A stretch of DNA of 64,000 bases from Bdellovibrionales bacterium (GTDB lineage Bacteria > Bdellovibrionota > Bdellovibrionia > Bdellovibrionales > JAMPXM01). A program made the translations under genes and the position numbers. Below, in pieces: positions 1-8,508 of this stretch. The notes below the pieces were generated by a model, which had not been told where the DNA came from, did not search any database, and worked only from the letters and a program-made list of their open reading frames with translations. The stretch lies in assembly GCA_016713885.1 (NCBI GenBank), contig JADJOF010000002.1:372001-436000 (forward strand), written 5' to 3'. Numbering within the stretch: position 1 is the first letter of the stretch; each line of letters starts with the position of its first letter.

Positions 1-128
1 GACCAGATCACGCGGTGGCTCATCGTCTCGAGTGCTGAGATGTGCTTGAGGTAGTGCCAATACAGCGGAAAGAAGCCCCAGGCGGTGTAGGCGAAAATGG
101 CAGCGATCAGGCCAGAGCGGTCGAGCAT
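1..128 (-). CDS. rarD: RarD-like EamA-family permease, N-terminal fragment
   Basis: Only the first 42 codons are inside the window; the gene runs off the left edge. The reverse strand reads from an ATG at 128 into a hydrophobic stretch with AYTAWGFFPLYWHYL, followed by SALETMSHRVIW. This arrangement (Gly-rich TM1 with WG-F-P-Y, then a short loop ending in HRVIWS) is the typical start of RarD proteins of the EamA/DMT drug-metabolite transporter superfamily, inner-membrane proteins with about ten helices. No strong ribosome-binding site precedes the ATG. It is divergent from hutU with about 120 bp between the starts. The fold is well supported by the motif; the transported substrate is unknown. 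Confidence 0.7.
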   Translation of the reverse strand, partial: MLDRSGLIAAIFAYTAWGFFPLYWHYLKHISALETMSHRVIW

Positions 129-248
129 GGGGTATTGTCGCGGCGCACTCCGCAGTCTGTCACGTTTGATTCATGTGAAACTTGCCGATTCCGCCCCGCT
201 TTGTGTAGTTTCCGGGTGGGGTTCGGTCGAACTTATGGGGGAGGCAAG

Positions 249-1940
249 ATGGGATCATTTCCAACGGGTCCGCGCGTGATTCATGCGCCAAAAGGTGGCA
301 AGCCAAGCGATATGAGCTGTAAGGGCTGGTTGCAAGAGGCGGCCTATCGGATGATTCAGAACAATCTTGATCCCGACGTTGCCGAACGGCCGATGGATCT
401 TGTGGTCTATGGTGGTATCGGTAAAGCCGCGCGCAATTGGCCCGCGTTTGATAAGATTCTTGCAAGCCTTCGTACTCTTGAGAACGACGAGACGCTTCTC
501 GTGCAAAGTGGAAAACCAGTTGGGATTTTAAAAACCCATGTCGATGCGCCTCGCGTGCTTTTGGCGAATTCAAACCTTGTTGGGAACTGGGCGAACTGGG
601 ATGTGTTTCACGAACTCGATAAAAAGGGTTTGATGATGTACGGCCAGATGACTGCGGGTTCCTGGATCTACATTGGAACTCAGGGCATTGTGCAGGGCAC
701 GTACGAAACTTTTGCGGAGTGCGGCCGCAAGCACTTTGCGACGACCAAGGGCTATTCAGAGGAGACTCCGCTCAAAGGCCGCACCGTTTTAACCGCAGGT
801 CTTGGTGGCATGGGCGGAGCTCAGCCGTTGGCAGCAGTGTTTGCTGGTGCAGCGGTACTTGCCGTTGAGGTCGATCGCACGCGCATCGATTTTAGATTGC
901 GCACAAAGTATGTCGATGAAGTGGCAAACGACATCGATGATGCGATCAAGCGGGTGAACGACTATCGCGCGCGTGGTGTGGCGCGCTCGGTTGCGCTTGA
1001 AGGCAATATGGCCGAAGTGATTCATGAGATGATCAAGCGGGGCTACTCGCCAGATGTTGTGACTGATCAGACCAGTGCGCACGATCCACTCAACGGATAT
1101 ATCCCTGAGGGCTATTCGCTTTCAAAGGCAGCCGAACTTCGCACTGAGAATCCAAAGCGTTATGTGGAGCTCTCAACTGCATCGATGGCGAAACACGTGG
1201 CCGGAATGCTTGAGATGCAAAAGCGCGGTGCGATTGCGTTTGATTACGGAAACAATATTCGCGCTCGCGCCGTTGAAGGCGGCGTGAAGGACGCGTTCAA
1301 TATTCCGGGCTTTGTGCCTGAATACATTCGTCCGCTATTTTGTAAGGGCTCTGGCCCCTTCCGCTGGGTTGCGCTTTCTGGTGATCCTGCCGATATCAAA
1401 GTGACTGATGATGCGATTCGCGAACTCTTTCCACATAAAAAATCACTGCACCGCTGGCTCGATATGGCGCAAGAGAGAATCGCGTTCCAAGGCTTGCCGG
1501 CGCGGATCTGCTGGCTTGAGTACGGTGAGCGCCATAAAGCTGGGCTCATGTTCAACGAACTCGTTCGCACGGGAAAAGTGAAAGCGCCGATCGTGATTGG
1601 TCGCGATCACTTGGATTGCGGTTCCGTTGCATCGCCGAATCGCGAGACTGAGGCGATGAAGGATGGCTCCGACATGGTGGCCGACTGGCCAATTCTCAAT
1701 GCGCTTGTGAATACGGCGTGTGGTGCGACGTGGGTGAGTTTCCATCACGGCGGTGGCGTCGGTATGGGCTACTCGCTTCATGCGGGACAGGTGATTGTTG
1801 CCGACGGTACGCCAGAGGCCGCTCGTCGTCTTGAGCGTGTGTTGACTGCGGACCCTGCGATGGGAATTTTCCGCCATGTCGACGCCGGCTACGAAGATGC
1901 ACTGGTGACTGCGCGCGAGCGCGGTGTGCATCTTCCGTGA
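249..1940 (+). CDS. hutU: Urocanate hydratase (urocanase)
   Basis: Second step of histidine degradation: converts urocanate to 4-imidazolone-5-propionate with tightly bound NAD+, in the cytoplasm. The 563-residue product matches the usual length of about 555. Visible motifs: GGIGKAARNW near residue 57, the dinucleotide loop GLGGMGGAQP near residue 184, ARICWLEYGER near residue 418 (conserved active-site Cys region), and RDHLDCGSVASPNRETE followed by FHHGGGVGMGYS. The open frame extends upstream to 42, but the ATG at 249 is chosen because GGGGAGG lies just before it and the family begins there. It overlaps the next gene by 4 bp (GTGA), suggesting one transcript. hutI lies 15 kb downstream; no hutH is in the window. 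Confidence 0.95.
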   Translation: MGSFPTGPRVIHAPKGGKPSDMSCKGWLQEAAYRMIQNNLDPDVAERPMDLVVYGGIGKAARNWPAFDKILASLRTLENDETLLVQSGKPVGILKTHVDAPRVLLANSNLVGNWANWDVFHELDKKGLMMYGQMTAGSWIYIGTQGIVQGTYETFAECGRKHFATTKGYSEETPLKGRTVLTAGLGGMGGAQPLAAVFAGAAVLAVEVDRTRIDFRLRTKYVDEVANDIDDAIKRVNDYRARGVARSVALEGNMAEVIHEMIKRGYSPDVVTDQTSAHDPLNGYIPEGYSLSKAAELRTENPKRYVELSTASMAKHVAGMLEMQKRGAIAFDYGNNIRARAVEGGVKDAFNIPGFVPEYIRPLFCKGSGPFRWVALSGDPADIKVTDDAIRELFPHKKSLHRWLDMAQERIAFQGLPARICWLEYGERHKAGLMFNELVRTGKVKAPIVIGRDHLDCGSVASPNRETEAMKDGSDMVADWPILNALVNTACGATWVSFHHGGGVGMGYSLHAGQVIVADGTPEAARRLERVLTADPAMGIFRHVDAGYEDALVTARERGVHLP

Positions 1941-2548
1941 GGGGTGAGTCGGCACTGCCGGAAGGCTTTTTTATTCGCGAGCTAACTCCAGAGGCCATGC
2001 AGAAGCACTTGGACGAGTGGAGTCCAAAGATCTTTGATGACAAGGATCTCGTGCTCGATGTTCGGTCGCTGCTCAGCGAGTCGGAGCGAGGCTGTTTGCG
2101 TGAGCTTTCGAAGAACACGGCGGCGCATTTCAGGCTCGATCTTGGTTTGTTTTATGGCGATGAGTTCTGCGGCTGGGCCATTGGCGCCCAGTCGGACTTT
2201 GAGACCTACTACATGCGAAATAGCGCGATCCTTCCCGAGTTTCGCCGTCGAGGGCTTTATCGCGCGCTTTTGAGTGAAGTGATGAAGCGCATTGAGGCTA
2301 AGGGTTTTCAGATCGCCCACTCGCGCCACGTCGCCACCAATAACGCGATCATCATTCCGAAACTTCAAGCCGGCTTTGTGATTTCGTCACTTGAGATCTC
2401 AGATCGCTTCGGAACACTTGTGCATCTCAAATACTTTTTTAATGAAAAACGCCGCGACGCTATGGTCTTTCGTGCCGGCGACTTGCGCCCCGCGGGTGAT
2501 CTGGCTTTAGCGCTTGGCATGAAGGCTGATGCGTTTACGGTGAAATAG
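1937..2548 (+). CDS. GNAT-family N-acetyltransferase
   Basis: A 203-residue protein with the GNAT acetyl-CoA-binding signature in LPEFRRRGLYRALLSEV (about residues 95-111; the R-R-x-G-x-Y/A loop) followed by a helix and a basic-aromatic C-terminal half. GNAT enzymes move an acetyl group from acetyl-CoA to an amine; the substrate here cannot be read from sequence. The start is the GTG that overlaps the hutU stop codon (GTGA), pointing to translational coupling, though an in-frame ATG at 1997 is an alternative. Coupling to hutU hints at a link with histidine catabolism, but this is inference only. Confidence 0.8.
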   Translation: MRGESALPEGFFIRELTPEAMQKHLDEWSPKIFDDKDLVLDVRSLLSESERGCLRELSKNTAAHFRLDLGLFYGDEFCGWAIGAQSDFETYYMRNSAILPEFRRRGLYRALLSEVMKRIEAKGFQIAHSRHVATNNAIIIPKLQAGFVISSLEISDRFGTLVHLKYFFNEKRRDAMVFRAGDLRPAGDLALALGMKADAFTVK

Positions 2549-2657
2549 GAAACGCGGTGGGCGCGGCGATGTTGTTCTGATTGTCGGAGCCCCTCATGCG
2601 GGCTGAGCGCTGCTTTTATATCACTAGCGCAAAAGTCAGAAATGCTGAGCAGAGTTC

Positions 2658-3140
2658 TCACTTCGTCGCTTGGTTCATGAGCTTCTTTGTGGCTTCGTCG
2701 ACCGAAATTTTATTTTTCGTCACGTCGTCTAGAACCATTTCAACAATTACATTTGAGACAACGTCGGCGTAACTGTCGCAAAATGCATAACTTTTTTCGA
2801 GCATCGTGTTGACGCGTTTTTTGTCATTGGTTCCAATCTGATCTTTTGCGATTGCGACCAACTTCGCGTGGCAGTCTTCGACGGCCGTTTTTGCGGTAAT
2901 AAAACATGCAACGTACAAAGCTGAATCGACGAGCTTCAGTTTTGAAAAGACCTTTTCTTTCTCTTTGGAGGCGAGATTCGTCTTGCATGTGGTTTTCGCG
3001 AGATCGCTATAGATCTTTCCGATCGCTTCGAAGGCGGCATTTTCACTTGCCGTTGTCTCACCAGCATAAGCACTGAGACTTGTTAACAAAACAAAAAAGG
3101 GTACACAGACGAGAGCTTTACCGAAGGAAATTGAATTCAT
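2658..3140 (-). CDS. Small exported protein, unknown function
   Basis: A 160-residue product starting with a clear signal peptide (basic-poor N-region, hydrophobic VCVPFFVLLTSLSAYAG with an AYA cleavage site). The mature part is helical, lysine-rich and carries four cysteines (in TTCKTN, VACF, EDCH and FCDSY) that could form two disulfides in the periplasm. I do not recognise a domain. It stands alone on the minus strand, convergent with the GNAT gene. Confidence 0.65.
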   Translation of the reverse strand: MNSISFGKALVCVPFFVLLTSLSAYAGETTASENAAFEAIGKIYSDLAKTTCKTNLASKEKEKVFSKLKLVDSALYVACFITAKTAVEDCHAKLVAIAKDQIGTNDKKRVNTMLEKSYAFCDSYADVVSNVIVEMVLDDVTKNKISVDEATKKLMNQATK

Positions 3141-3344
3141 TCGGAAATTTTATCTTCTAGGTAAGTTGCTGTCTATTATTCAGATACCCAGGATGATTCG
3201 ACATTGCGGGGCGGCAGTATGAATGACTAGGAGCCTACCCCGCGGTTATCAAACTACCTCGGGTAAAACTCGAGGAAGGTCTTGGTATGCCGATGCTCGA
3301 GAGTAGGCTTGTTCTCGGATCAATGTTTGCTTGCGAGACCTGTA

Positions 3345-3369
3345 GAGCGGCACCGAGCTGGTACCGCTC
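3345..3369 (-). terminator. Hairpin just after the NmrA-family gene
   Basis: Arms 3345-3354 (GAGCGGCACC) and 3360-3369 (GGTACCGCTC) pair at nine of ten positions with a five-base loop, eight bases beyond the stop codon of the minus-strand reductase gene. There is no clear T-run, so it may be a transcript-end stabiliser rather than a classic rho-independent terminator. Confidence 0.35.
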
Positions 3370-3377
3370 CCCGGCCG

Positions 3378-4232
3378 CTACAACCAAGACTTCTTATAGT
3401 CCTGAACATACTGGGCGAGCGAGTGGGGTTCGCGACCGAGGATGTCTTTGACGGACGACGTGAGGCCTGCGCTGTAGCCCTCTTTGAGGAATCCAAAAAT
3501 CAAGATCATAAAATCGACGTAGTCGGCCGGAAGGCCCGCAGAAAGTAAGCCGTCTTTTAGAACCTTCGGTTCGATGTCTTGATATCGAACACTGAGTCCT
3601 GTCGCGGCCGAAATGGCGGCGGCGGCTTCAGCATGTGTGACCGCAGATGGGCCTGTGAGGTCGAAAGCCTTTCCGCTTAAGGTGTCGTCGACCAAAAGGC
3701 GTGCGGCGACAGCTGAGATATCGCGCGCATCGATAAAGCTTGTACGTGCGGTGCCGGCGGGAAGCGCGATCGCGTTTTGATCGCGAATACCTTGAATCCA
3801 AAACGTATTGAAGTTCTGCATAAACCAATTGGGCCGAATGATGTTGTAGGCAAGGCCTGACTTTTCAAGCTCGACCTCGGCACGCCGAAGCGGTGAAGCC
3901 TCATTGGCGTTGGCGCCCATCGCCGTCATAAGCACGACTTTTTTAAGTCCACGGCGTTTTGCTTCTTGAATGAGGGGCGAGAGGATCTTGTATTGATCGG
4001 CGTAGCCCGGGGGCGAGAGGAGATAGGCGCGGTCGACGCCTTCAAAGGCGGCCGAGAGGCCTTCGCCGCTTGCGAGATTCGCGTAGACTTGACCTGGGCC
4101 GACTTTGTCTTTCTGGCTGGTGAGAGCGCGGGTTTTATAGCCGTCGGCTTTCAGCAGGCGAACCAGTTCGCTTCCGACTGTGCCCGATGCTCCGACGATA
4201 AGGACCGTTTCATTTTTAGATGCTTTGTTCAT
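3378..4232 (-). CDS. NmrA/QorB-like NAD(P)-binding oxidoreductase
   Basis: A 284-residue atypical short-chain dehydrogenase. The N-terminus has the Rossmann loop VLIVGASGTVGSELVRLL (residues 9-26, G-x-x-G-x-x-G), then LLSPPG and VVLMTAMGAN, and the NmrA-type segment YNIIRPNWFMQNF near residue 130 in place of the usual YxxxK pair. Such proteins act as NAD(P)H:quinone reductases or as redox-sensing regulators in the cytoplasm. The ATG is preceded by GGGAG. It is divergent from a LysR-type regulator gene with 119 bp between starts and a palindromic operator in that gap, the usual arrangement for a regulator and its target. Confidence 0.85.
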   Translation of the reverse strand: MNKASKNETVLIVGASGTVGSELVRLLKADGYKTRALTSQKDKVGPGQVYANLASGEGLSAAFEGVDRAYLLSPPGYADQYKILSPLIQEAKRRGLKKVVLMTAMGANANEASPLRRAEVELEKSGLAYNIIRPNWFMQNFNTFWIQGIRDQNAIALPAGTARTSFIDARDISAVAARLLVDDTLSGKAFDLTGPSAVTHAEAAAAISAATGLSVRYQDIEPKVLKDGLLSAGLPADYVDFMILIFGFLKEGYSAGLTSSVKDILGREPHSLAQYVQDYKKSWL

Positions 4233-4315
4233 GTGATCTCCCGTTCATAAGTGTTGTCGATGGGATCACTATCGTCGACTTTCGAACTGTTGATTAGATG
4301 CATAAATTGAACTAC

Positions 4316-4337
4316 ATTGTTTCCTAATGGAAACAAT
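4316..4337. promoter_or_regulatory. Palindromic operator candidate for the LysR-type regulator
   Basis: Perfect 9-bp arms ATTGTTTCC (4316-4324) and GGAAACAAT (4329-4337) around the spacer TAAT. It lies between the divergent reductase and LysR genes and ends three bases before the LysR ribosome-binding site. A dyad with T and A at the arms is what LysR-type regulators bind; its position suggests autorepression of the regulator gene. Binding itself is inference. Confidence 0.6.
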
Positions 4338-4351
4338 CGAAGGAGGCTCCG

Positions 4352-5245
4352 GTGGAGCTCGACCTGGTCCGGTACTTCGTCAAAGTCGTCCAGTTTGGAA
4401 GCTTCTCAAAGGCGGCTGAAAGCTTGAAGGTGCCTAAGTCGACGGTCTCAAAAGCGATCTCTCGACTTGAGAATGAAACAGGGACGACGCTGCTTTTAAG
4501 GACCACGAGAAGTCAGACGCTCACTCCGGCGGGTCGCGCATTTTTTGACTCGTCCGTTGGCGCGATTCAGGTTCTTGAAGACGCGCGAAAATCATTGTCG
4601 GCTGGGGACAGCATCGTGTCTGGCGTGATCAAGCTCACAGCTCCTGAGGATCTTGGAAATCACGTCGTGGCTCCGGCCATCGCACACCTAGCCAAACGGC
4701 ATGCGGCGCTTGATTTTGAACTTCGCTACACCGACACCGTTGTCGATCTCGTAAAAGACGGATTCGATCTTGCCATTCGAATCGGGCAATTGAAAGAGAG
4801 CCGTTTGAAGGCTCGCCGCGTGGGCGAGATCACGCTGATCGCGGTCGCGTCGCCGGGGTATCTTAAAAATAGCGAACGCATCCGGCATCCTCGCGATTTG
4901 TCTGCACACGCATGTCTCACCTATGGCGAGACGTCGCTTCGCTCAAAGTGGCACTTAAAGAGTAAGAGCGAGAGCGCGACGGTGACGCTCAGGCCGCGGA
5001 TCATGAGTAACCAAATGACGTCACTGATGAAGATGGCGGTCGCAGGCGCTGGGGTGGCGCTTGTGCCGCGCTATCTTTGTGCGAAGGACGTTCAGAGCGG
5101 ACGCCTCGTTGAGGTGCTTCCGGAGTGGATGAGCATCGGTCTTCCAGTTTCGATCGTGTCGCCGCTTGCGATGTCATCGACCGCGCGTTTAAAGATTACG
5201 ACTGACTATTTAGCGGACGCTATTCGCACGGCACTTGCGGAGTGA
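4352..5245 (+). CDS. LysR-family transcriptional regulator
   Basis: A 297-residue cytoplasmic DNA-binding protein. Residues 1-60 hold the LysR winged helix (FVKVVQFGSFSKAAESL, then STVSKAISRLENETGTTLL and the TPAG turn); the rest is the periplasmic-binding-like effector domain, including VAVAGAGVALVPRYL near residue 229. It resembles the CrgA subgroup. The start is a GTG with AAGGAGG six bases upstream. It probably controls the divergent NmrA-type reductase gene and itself through the palindrome immediately upstream; the inducer is unknown. Confidence 0.92.
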   Translation: MELDLVRYFVKVVQFGSFSKAAESLKVPKSTVSKAISRLENETGTTLLLRTTRSQTLTPAGRAFFDSSVGAIQVLEDARKSLSAGDSIVSGVIKLTAPEDLGNHVVAPAIAHLAKRHAALDFELRYTDTVVDLVKDGFDLAIRIGQLKESRLKARRVGEITLIAVASPGYLKNSERIRHPRDLSAHACLTYGETSLRSKWHLKSKSESATVTLRPRIMSNQMTSLMKMAVAGAGVALVPRYLCAKDVQSGRLVEVLPEWMSIGLPVSIVSPLAMSSTARLKITTDYLADAIRTALAE

Positions 5246-5252
5246 GTGCGCC

Positions 5253-6128
5253 TTAAAACAGATCGTTCTGAAGGCCATTTCGTTTAAAGAAGAACCGCAG
5301 CTGATCAAGGTCTGAGCGGCAAAACGATGAGAGATTCTTTCGAGCGGCTTTGAGTTTGCCGATCTTCTCTGGATCGAGCGCTCGATCTCTTGATTTGAGC
5401 ATCATCATCAGCGGACTGATCCAAGTCGATAGGCACTCGAGGTCTCGACCGGGCAACGCTTCGGCTGCGAGCGTTCGAAAGTCTTCAGGCAAAAAAGCGG
5501 CTCGCCATGACCGTTCGGAATCGACAGAGAACGCGTGTGCTTGTCGCTCCTCGTGAATATACGCCATCGCAAGAATTGTTTTGAGTGACTTTGGGCGTCC
5601 GAGATCAAAGAGATAAAGGGCACCGTCGTCGGCCAGGATGCGATGAACTTCTTGAAAGCAAAGCCGAAGGTGTTTCATCGTTGGCAGATGGTGCAGGGCA
5701 AGTGTACTCATGACGCCATCGAAAGACTTGGATGTAAGAAATGACAGATCGGTGATATCGCCTTTTTGAAGTTTAACGTTTCTGATACCGAGGGCTGTCA
5801 GGTGTTCTGCGGCCGATGCCAGCATCGCGTCAGAGAGATCGACGCCGAGGAATTCGATTTCAGGATTGAGCAGAGCCACCTGGGCAAGAAATCGTGCCGG
5901 CCCGCATCCTAGGTCAACCACGCGGCGACAGCCGTGAAGAGCTTGTGATGCTCGGGCGACGCTGAATAGATAGACGCCGGCCATCGGCCCGTTCGGCGCC
6001 CCTGCGTCACGATAAGCTTCAACGCTTTCAGTTACTTCCATGGCCATTGTGGGCTCTGGCTCGCGTGGGGTCTGCCGCTGGCTAAAGGACTCACGGAAAA
6101 CAGTGGAGAGCAGTTCAATGATCAACAT
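5253..6128 (-). CDS. Class I SAM-dependent methyltransferase
   Basis: The 291-residue product has motif I VVDLGCGPARFLAQV near residue 70, an acidic motif II end (FLGVDLSD), KGDITDLSF, and STLALHHLP, the hallmarks of a Methyltransf_11/25 Rossmann fold. It transfers a methyl group from S-adenosylmethionine to an unknown small molecule or protein. The start is uncertain: ATG at 6128 has no clear ribosome-binding site, and ATG at 6047 (MAMEVTE) is a good alternative. It is convergent with the LysR gene and divergent from the TIGR02147 regulator gene, 80 bp away. Confidence 0.85.
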   Translation of the reverse strand: MLIIELLSTVFRESFSQRQTPREPEPTMAMEVTESVEAYRDAGAPNGPMAGVYLFSVARASQALHGCRRVVDLGCGPARFLAQVALLNPEIEFLGVDLSDAMLASAAEHLTALGIRNVKLQKGDITDLSFLTSKSFDGVMSTLALHHLPTMKHLRLCFQEVHRILADDGALYLFDLGRPKSLKTILAMAYIHEERQAHAFSVDSERSWRAAFLPEDFRTLAAEALPGRDLECLSTWISPLMMMLKSRDRALDPEKIGKLKAARKNLSSFCRSDLDQLRFFFKRNGLQNDLF

Positions 6129-6208
6129 GCATCAACTGTATTCAATAATGACGACCGGAAGAAGTGCTCACTGTACAAAGTGTTCGATGAGTTGCTAAGA
6201 ACGTCAAG

Positions 6209-7060
6209 ATGGGATCGTTTGAATCCATTGCACTGGACGAAGGTTATCAGCGTGTTTTGCGCGGCGAGCTTGAGAAGCGCTGTGCGAAGAATTCCCGCTA
6301 TTCTCTGCGCGCCTTTGCGCGAGATCTTGAACTCTCGGCATCGCATTTGAGCGGCATTATGAGCGGGCGCTATGGTCTATCGCGTGAGGCGGCTATTTCG
6401 GTTTCTCGGCGCATCGGGCTTGCGGCGAGTGAAACTGAGGTTTTCGTTCAGTCCGTGGAAAGTCAGCATGCGCGCAGCAAGGTGTTGCGCCAGGCCGCGA
6501 GCGAGAAGCTCAAGTCGTTGCTCAGTTTATCTAAGAAGAAGACAAAGTTGGCGATCAAGCTCGAACTCGATCATTTTCAGATGATTTCTGATTGGTATCA
6601 TTTTGCGATTCTTGAGCTGACGTACTTGAAATCGTTTCGACCGACTTTTGATTGGATCGCAAAGGCACTTGAGATTCATCCACTTCTTGCAAAAAAAGCA
6701 GTGGAGCGCCTGGTTCGGTTGAAACTTCTTAAAGTCGATGGTGACAAGTGGCGGCCGAGCGACGACGAGACAGAGACGGGGTTTGAAACACCATCGGCTG
6801 CAATCAAGGCCTTTCATTCACAAGTGTTGGAGCGAGCTGGTCAAGCCCTACAGGTTCAACCTCTTGAGATGCGAGACTTTCGAACAACCATCTTTGCCAT
6901 ACGAAAAGACCGTCTTGCTGATGCCAAGAAACAGATCGAGCAGTTGCATCGGGAATTCTGTATTGAAGTGAGCGGAGATGGATCGCTTGGCAAAGACGAT
7001 GTCTATTGCCTTTCGACTCAGCTCTTTAATTTGACCGCGGGACGAGGGGTGGAAAAATGA
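6209..7060 (+). CDS. TIGR02147-family regulator
   Basis: A 283-residue protein matching the TIGR02147 paralogous family known from Fibrobacter and Bdellovibrio. Residues 30-65 form a helix-turn-helix (YSLRAFARDLELSASHLSG, then LSREAAISVSRRIGL), followed by the conserved block FQMISDWYHFAILEL near residue 125 and a second winged-helix-like region (KAVERLVRLKLLKVDGDKW). The C-terminus has the FRTTIFAI segment of the family. Its stop overlaps the start of a secreted protein gene by 4 bp (ATGA), so the two are surely co-translated. The family is thought to be regulatory; the target and signal are unknown. Confidence 0.88.
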   Translation: MGSFESIALDEGYQRVLRGELEKRCAKNSRYSLRAFARDLELSASHLSGIMSGRYGLSREAAISVSRRIGLAASETEVFVQSVESQHARSKVLRQAASEKLKSLLSLSKKKTKLAIKLELDHFQMISDWYHFAILELTYLKSFRPTFDWIAKALEIHPLLAKKAVERLVRLKLLKVDGDKWRPSDDETETGFETPSAAIKAFHSQVLERAGQALQVQPLEMRDFRTTIFAIRKDRLADAKKQIEQLHREFCIEVSGDGSLGKDDVYCLSTQLFNLTAGRGVEK

Positions 7061-8508
7061 AATGGGTAGTCATTCTTTTTATTGCGTTTGTGTCCTTTCA
7101 AGCGCAGGCCACGGGTCGAACAGTCGGTAACGGTGGTGACGTAGTCGTATGCGAAAATCAAGCGGGGGTGATTGAGAGCATTGAGCTTCTCGACTTCTAT
7201 GAGGGACGCATTTTAAAAGGAATCAAAACTGACTTTGGGTCGCAGGCGCGAACTGTTGACGAGAAGGTAGCCACTGCGCTGGCGCGGTTAGAGCGTGTGT
7301 CACCGGCCCGTGCGCAGCTTTACAGAGAACGAGCCCTTCAGTTTTTCGCCGACACTCTATTTCTTGAAGATGGACATCTGGCGGATATTCGCGATGCTGG
7401 CGATATTGTCATTCCCAACGGCTGTCGAATCGCTCAGATCGCGAATCAATCGGCTCCTCTGTATCCTGACGACAAGCGCTACGTGATCGATCGTTCCCTA
7501 TGGACGGCACTGGATGATGACAGTCGAGCTGGTTTAATTTTGCATGAAATCATTTATCGTGAAGCGATTGAGCTTGGACATGAAAACTCGGTGTCGACGC
7601 GTCTTTTGAATTCGGGATTATGCTCTCAGAAAATTGAGACGATGACTGTGAGCCAGTATACGCGTTTTTTGACAGAGCTTGGTTTTACAACCAATGAGGT
7701 GCTGGGCGTATTACTTAAGCTTAATCCTGTTCCAGATTTTTTCCCCGATGGCACTTTAAAGTCCGGTTCGGTCGTTGATGGATCGACGTATCGGTGGGCG
7801 GGGCAGGATCTGCGGCTGCGCGATCAGGTTTTGTTTTTCTCGAGTGGTCAGATTCGCGAGCTGACATTGCAAGGAGTGCAGACGGTTTCGCTGATGGGAG
7901 CAATACGCGTTCTTTCTCCCTATGAACTCACATTTTTTGAGTCCGGCGCGCTTGAGTCCGCTTCGTTTGAGGAGTCGACGCATTTCACCTCAGCTCATTA
8001 CGAACTCGAGATCGACGGCGCGGCTCACTTTTTTGAAAATGGCGGACTGCGCTTAGCACAGGTGCGGAGCGGATGGGTTCAGTTTGCGGGACGACAGGTC
8101 GGTGTGTCGGGTGTCTTGCAGCTCTATGCGGATGGCGCTCTTCATCAGGGTGTGTTGACCGATCCAGTGGCGGTGAAAGTTCAAACTGACGAGATTTTAC
8201 TAGAGGGACTGACGAAGCTTGGTCAGCAGGGACAATTGCTTGAGGCGTCGCTTGCGCAAGAGGCGTCGCTGGCTATTGGTGCTCGAAGAGCGGAGTTCTC
8301 TCGGTGGTCGCGGCATCCAGAATCAGAAAAGTCGGTAAAGTTGACACAGGGCTGTTTGGCTTCTGATGCCGTACTCCCAGACGCCAGTGGAAAACTCAAG
8401 ACTTATGCTCCGCGGACGGTTCTCAAATTTAATGAAGATGGCCGAGTTGTCGAACAGCTTGGTCGCTCCTGCGAGGGTGAGCGAAAGAGATCCTCGCAAC
8501 GAAAGTGA
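7057..8508 (+). CDS. Secreted GNGGD-type protein with MORN-like repeats
   Basis: The 483-residue product has a signal peptide (cleavage near AQATG) and begins its mature part with VGNGGDVVVCEN, a signature I associate with exported Bdellovibrio proteins. LHEIIYREA near residue 162 followed by SVSTRLLN gives an HExxY arrangement that recalls, but does not prove, a metal site. The C-terminal half contains six F-x-x-G-x-[LIV] turns near residues 227 (FFPDGTL), 258 (FFSSGQI), 292 (FFESGAL), 324 (FFENGGL), 356 (LYADGAL) and 457 (FNEDGRV), like the MORN_2/YwqK beta-repeat. It is translationally coupled to the TIGR02147 gene (ATGA) and ends in a 106-bp convergent overlap with the next gene. Function unknown. 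Confidence 0.75.
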   Translation: MKWVVILFIAFVSFQAQATGRTVGNGGDVVVCENQAGVIESIELLDFYEGRILKGIKTDFGSQARTVDEKVATALARLERVSPARAQLYRERALQFFADTLFLEDGHLADIRDAGDIVIPNGCRIAQIANQSAPLYPDDKRYVIDRSLWTALDDDSRAGLILHEIIYREAIELGHENSVSTRLLNSGLCSQKIETMTVSQYTRFLTELGFTTNEVLGVLLKLNPVPDFFPDGTLKSGSVVDGSTYRWAGQDLRLRDQVLFFSSGQIRELTLQGVQTVSLMGAIRVLSPYELTFFESGALESASFEESTHFTSAHYELEIDGAAHFFENGGLRLAQVRSGWVQFAGRQVGVSGVLQLYADGALHQGVLTDPVAVKVQTDEILLEGLTKLGQQGQLLEASLAQEASLAIGARRAEFSRWSRHPESEKSVKLTQGCLASDAVLPDASGKLKTYAPRTVLKFNEDGRVVEQLGRSCEGERKRSSQRK

